64,000 nucleotides of DNA from Cryptomeria japonica (lineage: Eukaryota > Streptophyta > Pinopsida > Cupressales > Cupressaceae): NCBI RefSeq assembly GCF_030272615.1, contig NC_081405.1, positions 157,901,954 to 157,965,953 on the forward strand, read 5' to 3'. Below the pieces are notes generated by a model that worked only from the letters and a program-made list of their open reading frames with translations, was not told the DNA's origin and made no database searches. Below are positions 34,036-45,674 of this stretch, piece after piece (positions within the stretch are counted from its first letter, which is position 1; every line of letters begins with the position of its first letter). Made by a program: the position numbers and the translations under genes.

Positions 34036-35060
34036 TGTTGGTAAACAGATTTGTCACTGCGGTCGTTTACCTGAAACTGACCCTGTTTGCCCAATAAGCA
34101 GTGACAAACGTTCTAACAGTTAGAGAGATCATTCTGTGAAACATGATCTTCCTCTACGTTTGAGAGGGGCAACTCCCTCGTATGATAGGGGTGTTTAGGA
34201 TTTTCGTGTACTTTTAACCTGAAAGTACATAAAGTAGAAAACATAAAACTTAAAGAAGATAAAAACAGAAACCCCAACAACAGACATACGACCATCAATT
34301 GAGATTTCTCAATATTTGCAACAATTTACAAGGGGAGTTTGTAATGTAATATGCTTAGCCATGAGATGACGATAAAGAAGAATGACAAATCTCAACATAC
34401 GCAGAGATAAGATACTTCAACACATTCAAACTGAGATACTAAAGGTTGCTTGTGCATCATCACATCAATTGTATAAATCACATATGCATAAAAAGACTAC
34501 CACTTTGACATACGAGAAATCGACAATAATAACACACGAATACATTTAGAACACACAAACTAAAACGTATTCTTCATTATCCTTTTGGAAATATACAAGT
34601 CCAAAATCCTTTCTATACATAGTGCAAATCAAAATGTCATTACAAGTTTCTCCTGGAGTTTCGGCAGAGTTTTCCCTTCTGTAAAAAGTCTCCCTCTTTT
34701 ACATTACAAATAGCCTTGTATTTATAGGCTTCCCAGAATAACCACCTTAGTAACTAACTTTAATCCTGGGTTAATAACTAACTCTCTTCTGCGTGAATTT
34801 CAATGAGTTAATAACTTACACACTTATGCGCAAAAAAAGTCAACTTCCTAACCTTTGGTTACAATAAATAACATAAGTCACTTTTTAAAATAAGAATTTT
34901 AAAACCCATTACGTTGAAGAAATAATTCATTTGTCGATTTTGTCGAGGTGGCCTCCATCTTCATTTTCTTCATTTGATCTCGTAATCATCTCACCATCTA
35001 GCCCATAGGTTGGTATCTTGAGCATTGAAAAATAAAATAAAAAAATAATTCATTCGCCAA
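34036..35060. repeat. Solo LTR-like element
   Basis: About 1 kb starting TGTTGGTAAACAG and ending ATTCGCCAA(CA), with inverted TGTTGG/CCAACA ends and CATCT on both sides (34031-34035 and 35061-35065). No coding content is seen and no second copy was found nearby. Confidence 0.6.
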
Positions 35061-35065
35061 CATCT

Positions 35066-35432
35066 TTTGTTCAAGGACACCCATTGTGATTACATCATCT
35101 AGTATCCTTCAGTACCCTCTTTGTAGATAATTCTGGATGCTCTCTTGTAATTACTCTTCCATTCTCCCCAAATGCTACTCCATGAAGTAGGAAAATATAA
35201 GAATCCCCTAGAATTCTAAATAAATAACTCCTATGCTGGAACCATTTTCAAGGGAAGGAATTCTGTAACAAGTAGCCAAAAGTTCTATAAATTAACAATT
35301 GGATGCTACAACTGTCTATCTCAGAAGCCTGATTTGGACAATTCCCTCAATCTGAATGGTTCATAGACTGTCAAGCCCACAAATGATGCAATGAATAAAT
35401 CAAAACTTGCACCAACTGTAGGCATCTTGACT
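35066..35432. other. Unassigned sequence before the inverted repeat
   Basis: No intact gene, repeat or transposon end is recognised in this stretch. Confidence 0.4.
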
Positions 35433-35808
35433 ATCAAAAGCTTATTTTTTATTTGCAAGACGAGACATTTTTGTGCTTGGTTGTAGCTTCCTCAGAGCAA
35501 TAAAAACCCAGATGCAACTGAAGCTGCATATTTCAAAAAGTTGTACATAAAGCATAAAGTCTGGACTCAATCTTCCAGAAAAGAATATCAACTTTCATAT
35601 TTTCTCTAGTTCTCTTCTTTTTCTTCGTTTTCATATGAAAGTATGAAAGTTGATATTCTTTTCTGGAAGATTGAGTCCAGACTTTATGCTTTATGTACAA
35701 CTTTTTGAAATATGTAGCTTCAGTTGCATCTGGGTTTTTATTGCTTTGAGGAAGCTACAACCAAGCACAAAAATGTCTCGTCTTGCAAATAAAAAATAAG
35801 CTTTTGAT
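35433..35808. repeat. Long inverted repeat, 167-bp arms, about 99% identical
   Basis: Arms 35433-35599 and 35642-35808 are reverse complements at 165 of 167 positions with a 42-bp loop. The outer edge of the right arm lies right beside the 3' end of the helicase pseudogene, so a minus-strand transcript of that gene would run into a near-perfect hairpin. The arms keep a short minus-strand reading that continues the helicase frame (METLASKAYFLFARR). Confidence 0.92.
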
Positions 35809-37115
35809 GCTAATGTTTCCATTGCAGCTTCTTGCTCTGCAGACCTTTTCTTGTAACATGGTCTTCCCACATACTACATCTCATTAAATTCCACCATTTC
35901 TCTAAATTGATTATCATTCATATGCTTTGTCTTATAACGAGGTTGACCATATCCTGCTCTTGACACCAGTGTTTGTAATAAACTTTTGGGATTTTGACTG
36001 GAACTTACATCATTAACATTCATGTCTTTAGATTTCTTGACTTTGGTTTTTTGGACTTGGGATACACAGATTTCACGGCCAAACACAAACCTCCCTTCAC
36101 ATCTATCTGCAGACAAGAGCTCTCGAACAACTTGCAACAAATGATCACCAACTTTGTGAATATCCATACAAGGGTTTTGAAGATTCTTTTGAATTAGGTC
36201 ATCAATCTCATCTTTGAGCTTCAAATAGATCTTTGCTAAATCAGGTTCCATAAAGAACTCCAAGTATCCATTTAACATTTTCAAATGACCATCTACTTCT
36301 CCACGAGTAAGTGCACCTCCAAAAAGCAGTAAGACAGAATTTGAGATTCCTGTTGAATCACGAATAAATACTGAATTGACTTTAAATCTCTCAAAGAACA
36401 CCTTCCAGGGGTAGTGAATATTTTCCTTTTGTGCATTCACCGAATTAGCACAAAGCGAAACTTGACCATCTAGCATAGTCTTCATAGAAATGCATTTTTT
36501 TCTTATTCACAACAGAAACTACCCCAAGAAAAATACCAGCACATATAACTACCTCCACCAAAGCTTGATTAGCCCTCAGCTCATTTAAGACATCAACATC
36601 ACCATCCAACAAATTGGCTTCCTTTAGTAGAAAGTAGAACTGTTTGCGCAAAGAATGTATGGCTTGCAAAGTTTGTGTTGACATAAAATTTCTCCAACAA
36701 TAATCATAAACCGATCCATCTCTTTGTGCATCTTTCCAACCCTCATATGCAAGGACAAGGGCCATATGATCACTAGTTGCAGAAAACTTTGCTTTTGTTG
36801 CATCTGCAGGTTTCTTTTTGTCATGAGGTAGCAAGAAAGGATCCCTAACACTCAAACCAGCTGCAACTATAAGGATGGGATCCAAGAAATGGAGAAGTGT
36901 ACCCATGATAATCATCTTACCCAACTTAGGCTCCACAGGAAGCATTGATAAGTGGCATCCAAGAATAGTTAAGTTTTCCTTGTCATAAAGAGCTCCAATA
37001 GTCTTCAAATAATCAACTGCATTTTGAACTGAAAGAGGCTCTGGTGGCTGTAAAGCTCTTGACAAGAATTCTACAATGCTTCCAAGCTGCAAGATTTTAA
37101 TTTGCCTTGTGCTCC
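35809..37115 (-). pseudogene. DExH-box RNA helicase pseudogene, C-terminal part, intronless
   Basis: Two long minus-strand frames (37125-36445, 36485-35874) give about 430 residues of the C-terminal part of a plant DExH-box helicase of the DExH3/DExH5 type: the ratchet/HA2 region (GSIVEFLSRALQPPEPLSVQ, LGCHLSMLPVEPKLGKM, LIVAAGLSVRDPFLLP, YDYCWRNFMS) and the OB-fold (NSVFIRDSTGISNSVLLLFG, DGHLKMLNGYLEFFMEP), ending in the start of the dsRNA-binding-like tail (NQFREMVEFNEM). The frame shifts once near 36,460 within a run of A residues (NKKK), and the helicase core motifs I-VI are absent. No introns interrupt it, whereas plant members of this family are usually intron-rich, so a retroposed 5'-truncated copy is likely. 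To its right it joins PPR-like sequence at about 37,115. Confidence 0.85.
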
Positions 37116-37124
37116 CATGATACA

Positions 37125-38350
37125 TTCATGTCTGCCACGGTGTATTGTCAACAGTTCACGTGCCATGTCAATGCTTCCATGGTTTGCATTTTTCAAGTGA
37201 CATATTTCCTTGAGGAGGTTTGTCAAACAGTTAAACGCCTTGTATATGCTTCCACTATTGCGTTTCACGTGGTGTTTTTCCAAACACACCACGTGCATTG
37301 TCTACGCCTCCACATTCTGCAACATGTCTACCAGAGTAGTGGCAATCATGACATCTGAAGAAGTTCCTTTATCTTTATGCAGACTGAAAGGATGCTTGCA
37401 AAGGTCATGGAATTCGGCTATATACCTACTGATTGCATCTCTTTGGAGCATTCTGTCAGACAGTTCGCTAAATGTCTAAGCTGCTATCCCATGGTGCCCA
37501 TAGCGCCATGTAGAATAGTTCGCATACCAAAACGATGCTCCCAATCTCTGCGGTTTTTTCTTTTAACCATTTGACATTTCTTCAAGGCACCTTATCAAAC
37601 GATTCATTTGTTGTTCTTAACCTTCCACTCGTGGCATTTCACGTGGCATTCTGTCTAATAGTTCATATACATTGGATGAGATGACATCTTTTCGAGGAAA
37701 CAATTCAAATGATTCACATACGATGCCTATGCTTCCACATTTGCATTCAGTGGGATGACATCTCTGAGGCATTTTGTAAAACATTTCACATGCCTCACCT
37801 CACTGTAATCTTCCATAGGTTGTGCCTGATATTTTGTTGCAACAATCATTGTATTCAATGAGATGATATACATATTTGAACCCACTTTGCTCAAACAGTT
37901 CTCGCGCCTTATCTACACATCCAATATTTGCAAACATGTCTACCAAAGCGCTTCCAACTCTAATATCTGACAAAAATCCCGATCCATTATGTTTTGATGG
38001 ATGCCCATTTTCTGTTTGAGACTCTTTGGTAGGAAAGGAAGTTGGCAAAGTTCAGATTTATGCGTGATAATTGCATTTGCTTAAAAGCTTCATACTACCA
38101 TATTTTCCTTAAGGCATTTGATCAAGCAGTTCTCATTCTCAGTCTATGTGTCCACATTTTCATGCATGTTTTTGATAAAAAGATACCTCTGCACAAGCTT
38201 AGAAGATGGCGACAAATGTTATTTAATTTGGATTTACACTAGCAAAGTGCAGTTATGTTTCTTTTTCATTTTCCACAAATCATTTTCGTGCCTATCCTGA
38301 AGTAAATGCTTCTCATGAGATGACATCCATTTGAGACATTTCATCGAACA
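37125..38350 (-). pseudogene. Degenerate PPR-repeat relics
   Basis: Minus-strand segments keep fragments of pentatricopeptide repeats, best at 38048-37800 (SDIRVGSALVDMFANIGCVD, KARELFEQ) and at 37298-37130 (NHGSIDMARELLTIHRG). Sequence such as atgcttgcaaaggtcatgga recurs in related form in the PPR relic at 41.6-42.4 kb, so both come from one gene family. It is decayed by many frame changes and deletions and is non-functional. Confidence 0.65.
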
Positions 38351-38469
38351 ATTCATATATTGTGAATAAGTAGTCATGGCATCAACTGAGACCACATTTT
38401 ACCTCTCATACTTTTGCATTCATATCCAGAAATAGCGGCATGTCTGTACTTCCATTCTACAATTATAAG

Positions 38470-38700
38470 AGGTTAAGAATGCTCAAAAAGTGAGCATTTC
38501 TAACCTTTTTGACAAAGTGGGACCCGCGAGGTTAAGAAATGAGGTTGGGAATGCTCAATTTTTGAGCATTCTTAACCTCTCTCTCTCTTTTTTTTGGTGT
38601 TGTGAGAATTTAGAAATATGGGTTAGAAATGCTAACCTTCTTGACAAAAGGTTAAGAAATGAGGTTAGGAATGCTCAAAAAGTGAGCATTTCTAACCTTG
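38470..38700. repeat. Cluster of three palindromic foldback units (MITE-like)
   Basis: Three near-palindromes of about 38 bp, aggttaggaatgctc plus gagcatttctaacct around a short A/T centre, lie at about 38472-38509, 38542-38580 and 38662-38700. The interval between the units repeats cttgacaaa...ggttaagaaatgaggtt. Such terminal palindromes are typical of foldback or Tourist-like MITEs; the family is unassigned. Confidence 0.75.
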
Positions 38701-38704
38701 TGCT

Positions 38705-39320
38705 TCAACGAGCTATCCTTTACACCTTGGAAACCATTTTCGTTGAGAATGAATCAAGGAAGAATTCCACCGATGTCTGAAGACGATTTTCTTATCGCAA
38801 ATGACCAAACATATTAAAATAATTTAAAATATTAAATTATCATTTGAGAAATAATTTAAATATTTTAAATATATCACTTTGGCTGGAGAAAAATGGCATA
38901 ACTTTTAAATGGTAGGGAGTTAGGTCCTAAAATTTGAAACACGTGTCAATGGTAGGGAAATAGGTCCACACAATTATTTACACCTTATGACGAATCCTAG
39001 GATGAGATATTTTAATCATTTGGGAGCAACAGACACCAAAATTTGAAAGTTTAAAATATGACAAAGTATGAACTGGGTTTAGGTGAAAGTTGGCCAGGTG
39101 ATACAAAATGATGTTTAGATCCTGATTGTCAAGTGATTTCCCTCAATTTGTGATAATTTTCCAAATTATTTCATTTTTCAGATTTTGACTAGTAATGACC
39201 TTGGACAACGCGTTCATTACTTATGTGTAAACACTCATTGGACCTTTACTCGACACTGAGACTGATTTGAAGTTCAAATTTTAGGTAGGCCAAATATGGC
39301 AGCAAAACATCCAAATTCTA
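38705..39320. other. AT-rich spacer, no gene seen
   Basis: No credible frames. Two copies of aatggtaggga(g/a)(t/a)taggtcc occur near 38907-38965. It ends at ACATC (39321-39325), matching the ACATC where the gypsy integrase is interrupted at 34030. Confidence 0.45.
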
Positions 39321-39325
39321 GCAAA

Positions 39326-39960
39326 TCCTATTTGCAACGTTAGGTACTCAATTGAATATTAGTTCAACTTATCATCTAGAAATAGATGGCCAAATAGAAA
39401 GGTTCAATCAGGTTCTAGATGATCTTTTGAGAATCTACTGTATGGACCAGTAGTACAAATGGAAAGATTTCCTACCCTTGGTTGATTTATTTATAGCAAT
39501 TCCTACCATTCATCCATAAAGACGATGCCATTTGAGGCACTATATGAAAGGAGGTGTAGAACTCCTATTAATTGAGATAAGCTAGAAGATAGGATAACCC
39601 TCAGTTCCAAAATTCTCTTAAAAATGGAAGAGCAAGTCAAGATGATCATAAAAAGGTTAGCCAAATCTAACAATCGATAGAAAATCTATGTAGATGCAAA
39701 GTGAATGCCCAAACAATTTGAGGTGGGAGAGAAAGTACTCCTAGGAGTTAAACCCTAGAAAAGTGCCATTAAATTTGAAAATCATCAAAACTTGCACCCA
39801 AATATGTAGGATCATTTGAGGTTTTGAAAGTCATCAAACATGTCACATACATGATTGCTCTACCACCAACTCTCACCTAGTTACATGTTGCATTTTATGT
39901 ATCTTACCTTTAAAAGTATATATTAGATTTTTCACACATGATTGATAAGAATTATTTGTA
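39326..39960 (+). mobile_element. Ty3/gypsy integrase remnant, C-terminal part
   Basis: The plus strand reads LGTQLNISSTYHLEIDGQ and RFNQVLDDLLRIY, the segment that follows the catalytic core of a gypsy integrase, then a degraded tail (VGEKVLLGV). It is consistent with being the continuation of the fragment at 33664-34030, separated from it by about 5.3 kb of inserted material. Heavily decayed. Confidence 0.72.
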
Positions 39961-40780
39961 GGTAATAGATGTAGGGATGGTGATGATCGAGCCATTCAGT
40001 GTGCTCAAGATACGTAAGCTTCACTTACATAATCGAGAAGTTCAGTAGTGTAAGATCCAATGGGACTAATACTCTGATACTAGTGCAACCTAGTAGGATT
40101 ATGATGGAATCCACTAGAGGTTTCCTCAATTGTTTAATGTTTACAATAGTTGAACTATTTTCCAAATATTTGGATGAACAATATTTCAATTAATGTTACT
40201 GTTGGTACTTTAAATCATTGAGGATGATGACTCACAAGGGGAAGGAAATGTTACATCTGTCTTGTTCACTGATACTTTGCTATGTGTTTGATGCACTGAT
40301 ATGTGATTTTATTTTATATCTTTGAATAGTGGTTGAAAATGCATATGTAAATGATTTTGTTTGAAAAATCATTAAGTTTTATTGAGCTATTTAATTACAT
40401 TTATACATATTAGAACTAATGATAATATTTTAGAACTAATGAAGGAAGGGAAAGTATCATTGAGTATGGGAGGTAAGCAGGTGAAGGGTCAATTTGCCAT
40501 TTGAGTCTCTAAAACCTATAAGTATTGGTTGCGTCATGTTTCAATGATAAAGCTTAGAGATGAGGAGTTGTGAACTAAGTACTTGATTTGGTTAACCCTA
40601 GATAGTCATTCAAGTTGTTAGGGTTACAGTTTCTTATCTTGAAGTCATGATGTTGCCTTAAGCCATAGGATAACTAAGTTCAACTAAAAAAGAAATTGAT
40701 AATCATTTGGGATTTAAACTTTAATTTAAATGTAGTGTATTTGATGCATAAATGATTATGAGGGTATAATATAAGAAGTA
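39961..40780. other. No gene seen
   Basis: AT-rich sequence without credible frames or recognised repeats. Confidence 0.5.
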
Positions 40781-40852
40781 GATATATATACATATGTATA
40801 TATGTATATACGTGTGCAGCATGTTAATGCATGACATATATATATATACATA

Positions 40853-40945
<93 letters not shown>

Positions 40946-40957
40946 ATATATATACAC

Positions 40958-40988
<31 letters not shown>

Positions 40989-40991
40989 CAC

Positions 40992-41045
<54 letters not shown>

Positions 41046-41054
41046 GTATATATG

Positions 41055-41086
<32 letters not shown>

Positions 41087-41122
41087 CATATATATGTATA
41101 TATATATATACATATACATATA

Positions 41123-41158
<36 letters not shown>

Positions 41159-41160
41159 CA
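40780..41160. repeat. Large TA/CATATA microsatellite
   Basis: About 380 bp of alternating (ta)n, catata and gtatata blocks interrupted once by cgtgtgcagcatgttaatgc (40810-40835). It can fold on itself along almost its whole length. All long Tyr/Ile-rich reading frames across it, on both strands, are by-products of the repeat. Confidence 0.97.
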
Positions 41161-41164
41161 TTTG

Positions 41165-41395
41165 GACTAGATTTCCGATTGAGGTTTTTGACGAAGAAGG
41201 TATATTGTGGCCAAATTTGATTATTTTTTAAAAAAATGCCCGCATTCGTCGTAATTCCGATGGAAATTACCCATTTGGTTTCGATGAAGAAGGCATTAGC
41301 AATGAGAATTTTCTTTTTTTTTCAAAAAAGTGCTCGAGTTCGTCGTAATTCTGACGACATCGACCATTACAAAATTAAAAAAGAGGCGGGGAATT
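41165..41395. repeat. Two-copy diverged tandem repeat of about 113 bp
   Basis: Segments from about 41170 and 41283 share ttt(g/c)(a/g)(a/t)gaagaaggyat, a T/A-rich homopolymer block and gttcgtcgtaattc in the same order. They lie between the microsatellite and the PPR relic. Confidence 0.5.
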
Positions 41396-41593
41396 CATTT
41401 GTGAATTGCAATCCCACATAGGCGTCCGTGGCGACTTCAACCCCCAAGAACATCAAACCCGTGTCGAAGGCAATCCCACAGAGGAGGTAGATTCAAATTG
41501 CCCTACTTTTTAATTTCATGTTGCAAAAAATATACATGTGGTGGTTAATTTTCCTAGTTTAATCTTGTAAAACCATAGAACTGTGATTGAGGA

Positions 41594-42360
41594 GTGAGCG
41601 TTCAATTTTGTATCAGCAATCCCTTCCTCCCATATACGCGTGTGTTGATTGTTCACATGAGATCACATCTCTTTGCGGCATCGTATCAAACAATTCATGA
41701 GCCTTGTCCATGTTTCCACATTTTGCATTCATGTCAAGCAGGGCATTTGCAAGTACAACACCTAACAAAATTCCTCTATTTGTTATGCTTTGATGGATGT
41801 CCATACCCTATTCCAAAGCTCCCATTTTTGCACAGGCAGGGAGGATGCTGGCAAAGGTTGTGGAATTTGGCTTTATGCCTTCCAATTTCATTTGCTTGAA
41901 AGTGTCTAAAGCCTTTTCGACAAATCCATTTTGTGCATATCCAACAATCGTTGCAGTCCACGAGACAACATTTCTTTCAGGAATTCTATCAAATAGTTCA
42001 CGTGCCTTGTCTATGCTTCCACATTTTGCATACATGTCTACCAAGGCAGTTACAACTACAACATTTGACAAAATTTCTCTATCCTTTATGCTTCGATGAA
42101 TGTCCATACCCTATTCCAAATCTCCCATTTTGGCACAGGCAGGGAGGATAGTAGCAATGGTCATGGAATTTGGCTTTACACCAGCCGATTGCATTTGCTT
42201 GAAAGTTTCTAAAGCCTTCTCAACAAATCCATTTTGTGTAGTTGCAACTACATCTGACAAAATTCCTCTATCTTTTATGCTTTGATGGATGTCCATACCC
42301 TATTCCAAAGCTCCCATTTTGGCACAGGCTGGGAGTAGGCTGGCAAACGTAACTAAAGAA
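41594..42360 (-). pseudogene. PLS-type PPR gene fragment with tandemly repeated units
   Basis: The minus strand carries at least two full and two partial PPR units with the plant PLS consensus: VVVVTALVDMYAKCGSIDKA, RELFDRIPERNVVSWTA, GYAQNGFVEKALDTFKQM and GIKPNSTTFASILPACAKMG. Units at 42360-42107 and 42107-41800 are so similar that they must be recent tandem duplicates. All three unit boundaries carry the same TAG within ALE-GMDIH, where family members usually have Gln. Intact PPR proteins of this class edit or process organelle RNA; this piece lacks both ends and is a pseudogene. Confidence 0.85.
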
Positions 42361-42369
42361 ATGCAATGA

Positions 42370-43070
42370 TCAGCTCCAAAGACATCAAACCACTACTAAC
42401 AAAACCGAGAGTCTAAAATATGATAGGGAAAAGTGTGAGCTGTCCTGAAATAAAATATTTTATTTTCAATTTCAACTAAAACATAATTACTTAGCCATTT
42501 AATGTTATTAACAAGTGTTTAATTTATGAAAGAGATAAATGGTTGGCCACAAGTACATGAGTTACTAAATGCACACAAATAAGTGAATTTGATATTCAAA
42601 ACTATCTACAATGAATTCAATTCTTGTCCATTAGTCATTTATGTTTGCAATAAGCATCTTTCTTTGTTTTTCTTAATCTTTATTCATAGTTATGTGAATA
42701 TTTCACATTCTATAATTAGGATATCAATTGCTATGGCTGAACACCAGCATGATGTTTGTGTTGTGGTATAGATGCATGGAAACATAACTATGGGATTGTT
42801 ATATTATAGAGATCATAAATCTAGATATCGCATATTAGTTATAGCTCTTTTTGGATTGAGTCTAAAGTTGACATATAGTCATAAAGCCATTATTAGCAAA
42901 TCTATCCATTTCTAGTAAAGACAATTGAGAAAGTCATTTTGATATTGAGAGTTTCTTATCTATTTACCTATTGATCATTATTAAGCCATAATATTTAGGT
43001 CTATTTATCTCTCTTGCAAAACCTTTGTAAGTGTCCTAGATTGTCCCTACTACTCACTCTTCAATCCGGA
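42370..43070. other. No gene seen
   Basis: AT-rich sequence between the PPR relic and the transposon-related region. No recognised feature. Confidence 0.5.
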
Positions 43071-43072
43071 AA

Positions 43073-43227
43073 AATGGAGTTCTAAAGATTTGTTGCACAA
43101 GATGGTGTTGAACGTATCAACAAGGCTAGCATGGAAGGCATGTTCAAGCTTCCACTTGTACAACTTACAACAAATGATTTGTTGATAGAAGAAATTCTTG
43201 AAATAGGGTTACAATCGAAAGACAAGT
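43073..43227 (+). pseudogene. Orphan exon-like segment
   Basis: After an ATG at 43074 the plus strand reads (with one early TAA) FVAQDGVERINKASMEGMF and LPLVQLTTNDLLIEEILEIG, ending at a perfect donor site (AAAGACAAG|gtaagtac). The composition and the donor suggest a true former exon, perhaps the first exon of the CACTA unit downstream, but no family is recognised. Confidence 0.4.
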
Positions 43228-43866
43228 AAGTACATACAAACCTCCTCAGTTGAAAGTAAAATATGTGTATAAAAAGAGTACATTGAATCCCAATCCATAA
43301 ACATAATAGAGATACCGATGGAGACTTAATTGGATGTAGCATGTCGCACCAAAGTTGTTAGAGTATGCTAAGCTAGTATATAATGTTTCGTAAAGCCACA
43401 TTAGTATTTTACCCAGATCATTATCTGCCAAAACTAACTATAGTAATCCTTTTGAGGATTAATTTCATGGTGCTAGATCTTCATTTAGTTCCACTTCTTG
43501 TTGGAGAAAAGAATAGTTATTTCTTGAGGTAGATGAATATCCCATCAACAAAGGACAAGACCCTTTCTAGAATATAACAAATTCTACTCCAACAAAAGAT
43601 CATGGGGATTTCACTAGAGATATTGAATAAGAGATAGACTTCTACTGCTGCATTAAAAGCATTGGCATGTTCTTCATTTATTGATGTAAACTCTCTGTGA
43701 CGCCACCACAACCAACAAAGGTGTAAAAAGTTGTTTGCAATGCATGGATTTTTAGGATTGTCCTTTGAGAAAATAGAATTAAAGTATGGAAGCAGGATCT
43801 GCTAGCTTCTGAGGGAAAGACCATGTCAGACAATAATTTCTATTTTCTTGCCTGTGAAGAAAGACC

Positions 43867-45670
43867 ATGTCAGACAATATCAACGAACAACAAAATAAGG
43901 AGACAATTGATAGATTGTGGTCTAACTTGAAAAGAAAAGGTGATGGAAAATGTTATTGTCCATGCAAAATTTGTAAGGGGTTAAAGACTAGAAGACTTCT
44001 AATCAAAACAACGAAGAAACATTGTAGGCTGCATGGTCACATTGAAGGTGGACATGATTATCATCCATTGGTAAGTTTTTCATTATATCCTTTTGACAAT
44101 TTATATACATAATAAATCACGTGATGATGAGATCATGATCACAGTTTATTTATGTATATCAATTTTATATAGGTCGAGCACCCCGGAGCACATGGTATGG
44201 AAGAATATGGTTTTCGAAGTGGACGAACATGGAGGTGTGAATATCGAAGCTGGAGGTAATGATCCCATGGAAGATGATGATCATGAGCCAGAAAACACAA
44301 TTGAAGATGATGGTACAAATACATTGATCCATGACTCATTTAGTACTCGCACAGCTGATCATGATGATGAAGATGAACTTGATGTTGTTCACGATGTCCC
44401 TCTACTTGAGAAGGCATCTGAGGCCCTTTATGAAGGCTCGCAGACAACTCTTCTCTCCGCTGTATTGTTGTTGGTGAACTTGAAGGTTATGAATGGTTTA
44501 TCCAACATAACAATGTCACGTATGTTAAGGCATGTCATATATGTCATAATAAACTGTGAATCATGTTGTACCATTAATATTCTTTATTATAACAAATTAT
44601 ATTTTGTTGCTGTAGATTGATAGGTGAGTTTTTGTTACCACCATCAAATATTCTACCTCGCTCATACCAAGAATTATCTGCCGTTATGAAAGATATTGGA
44701 ATGGAGTATCAAGCAATAGATGCTTGTCCCAATGATCATATTATATATCACAAACAACATGAATTTTGAACTGAATGCCCTGAATGTCATATTAGTAGAT
44801 ATCGAATAGATCAAATAAAGAAAAGGGTTCCTCGCGAGGTTCTTCGCTATATTCCCATTATTCCACGTATGCAACGATTATTCAAGTGCACTAGCCTGGC
44901 ACAATTTATGGATTACCATGCACGCAATAGAAGTCGAGATGACATTATTCGAATGCCTACGGATGGTTCAACATTTATGGACATAGAGGAAAAGTGGCCA
45001 CACTTTAAAGAAGAACCTCGTAATCTCAGGCTTTCATTGGCAGCAGACGGTGTCAATCCATTTGGAGAGATGAGATCTGTTTACTCAGTGTAGCCTATTT
45101 TTGTTATCAACAATAACATTCCTCCATGGATGTCAATAAAGAGGGAGCACATAATATTGGCAATGATTGTTCTAGGTATTTTATCATTTAAATATAGTCA
45201 TCTAAATTTAATTATAAATATTGCAGTAAAATGGTCATAATAATTATGTAATGTTTTTGTTCATTCGATTAGGTAATTACCAAGTTAAAGATATGAATGT
45301 ATATATCGAGCCTCTTATCGATGAGTTGTTGGAGTTATGGAGTGGTGTCACTATAAATGACGTCTCTAGACCAATAGGACAAAGACAATTTCAATTCCAT
45401 GCGATGCTTCTATGGACAATACACGATGCCTCGGGGCTAACACATTTTTGTGGTATGTTATAGTGTTTAAGTTGTGCATGAACATTATAGTTCAAAAAAT
45501 TATCATATTTAATCCAATTATACATTATCTTGTAGGTCTTCAAACAAAGGGAAAATTTGCATGTCCTGTTTGTGGTCCAAAGATGAAATCTCGTCATTCA
45601 AAAAGTTTAGGAAAGCAGGTGTTTGATGAGTATAGGCACTTTCTCCACAAAAATCATAAGTATTGAAATA
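43867..45670 (+). mobile_element. CACTA (En/Spm) transposase remnant
   Basis: Plus-strand pieces match the TNP2-like transposase of plant CACTA DNA transposons. A transposase-associated zinc domain (CYCPCKICKGLKTRRLL, HCRLHGHIEGGHDYH) at 43867-44071 ends at a gtaag donor. An acidic linker follows with EGSQTTLLSAVLLLVNLKVM (44420-44500). The core (44620-45670) has SYQELSAVMKDIGMEYQAID, ACPNDHIIY, DYHARNRSRDD, RNLRLSLAADGVNPFGEM, IEPLIDELLELWSGV and GKFACPVCGP. Internal stops occur after HKQHEF and at YSV-PIFV, where TAG stands for the usual Trp. The catalytic C-terminal part and both element ends are missing, so it is a dead fragment. Confidence 0.85.
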
Positions 45671-45674
45671 CTGA

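Noticed and set aside
34036-39325. Whole block as one full LTR retrotransposon
   Set aside because: The right end has no copy of the 34036-35060 LTR, and no retrotransposon coding region lies inside.
40721-41231. Several long Tyr/Ile-rich reading frames on both strands
   Set aside because: Pure by-products of the TA/CATATA microsatellite.
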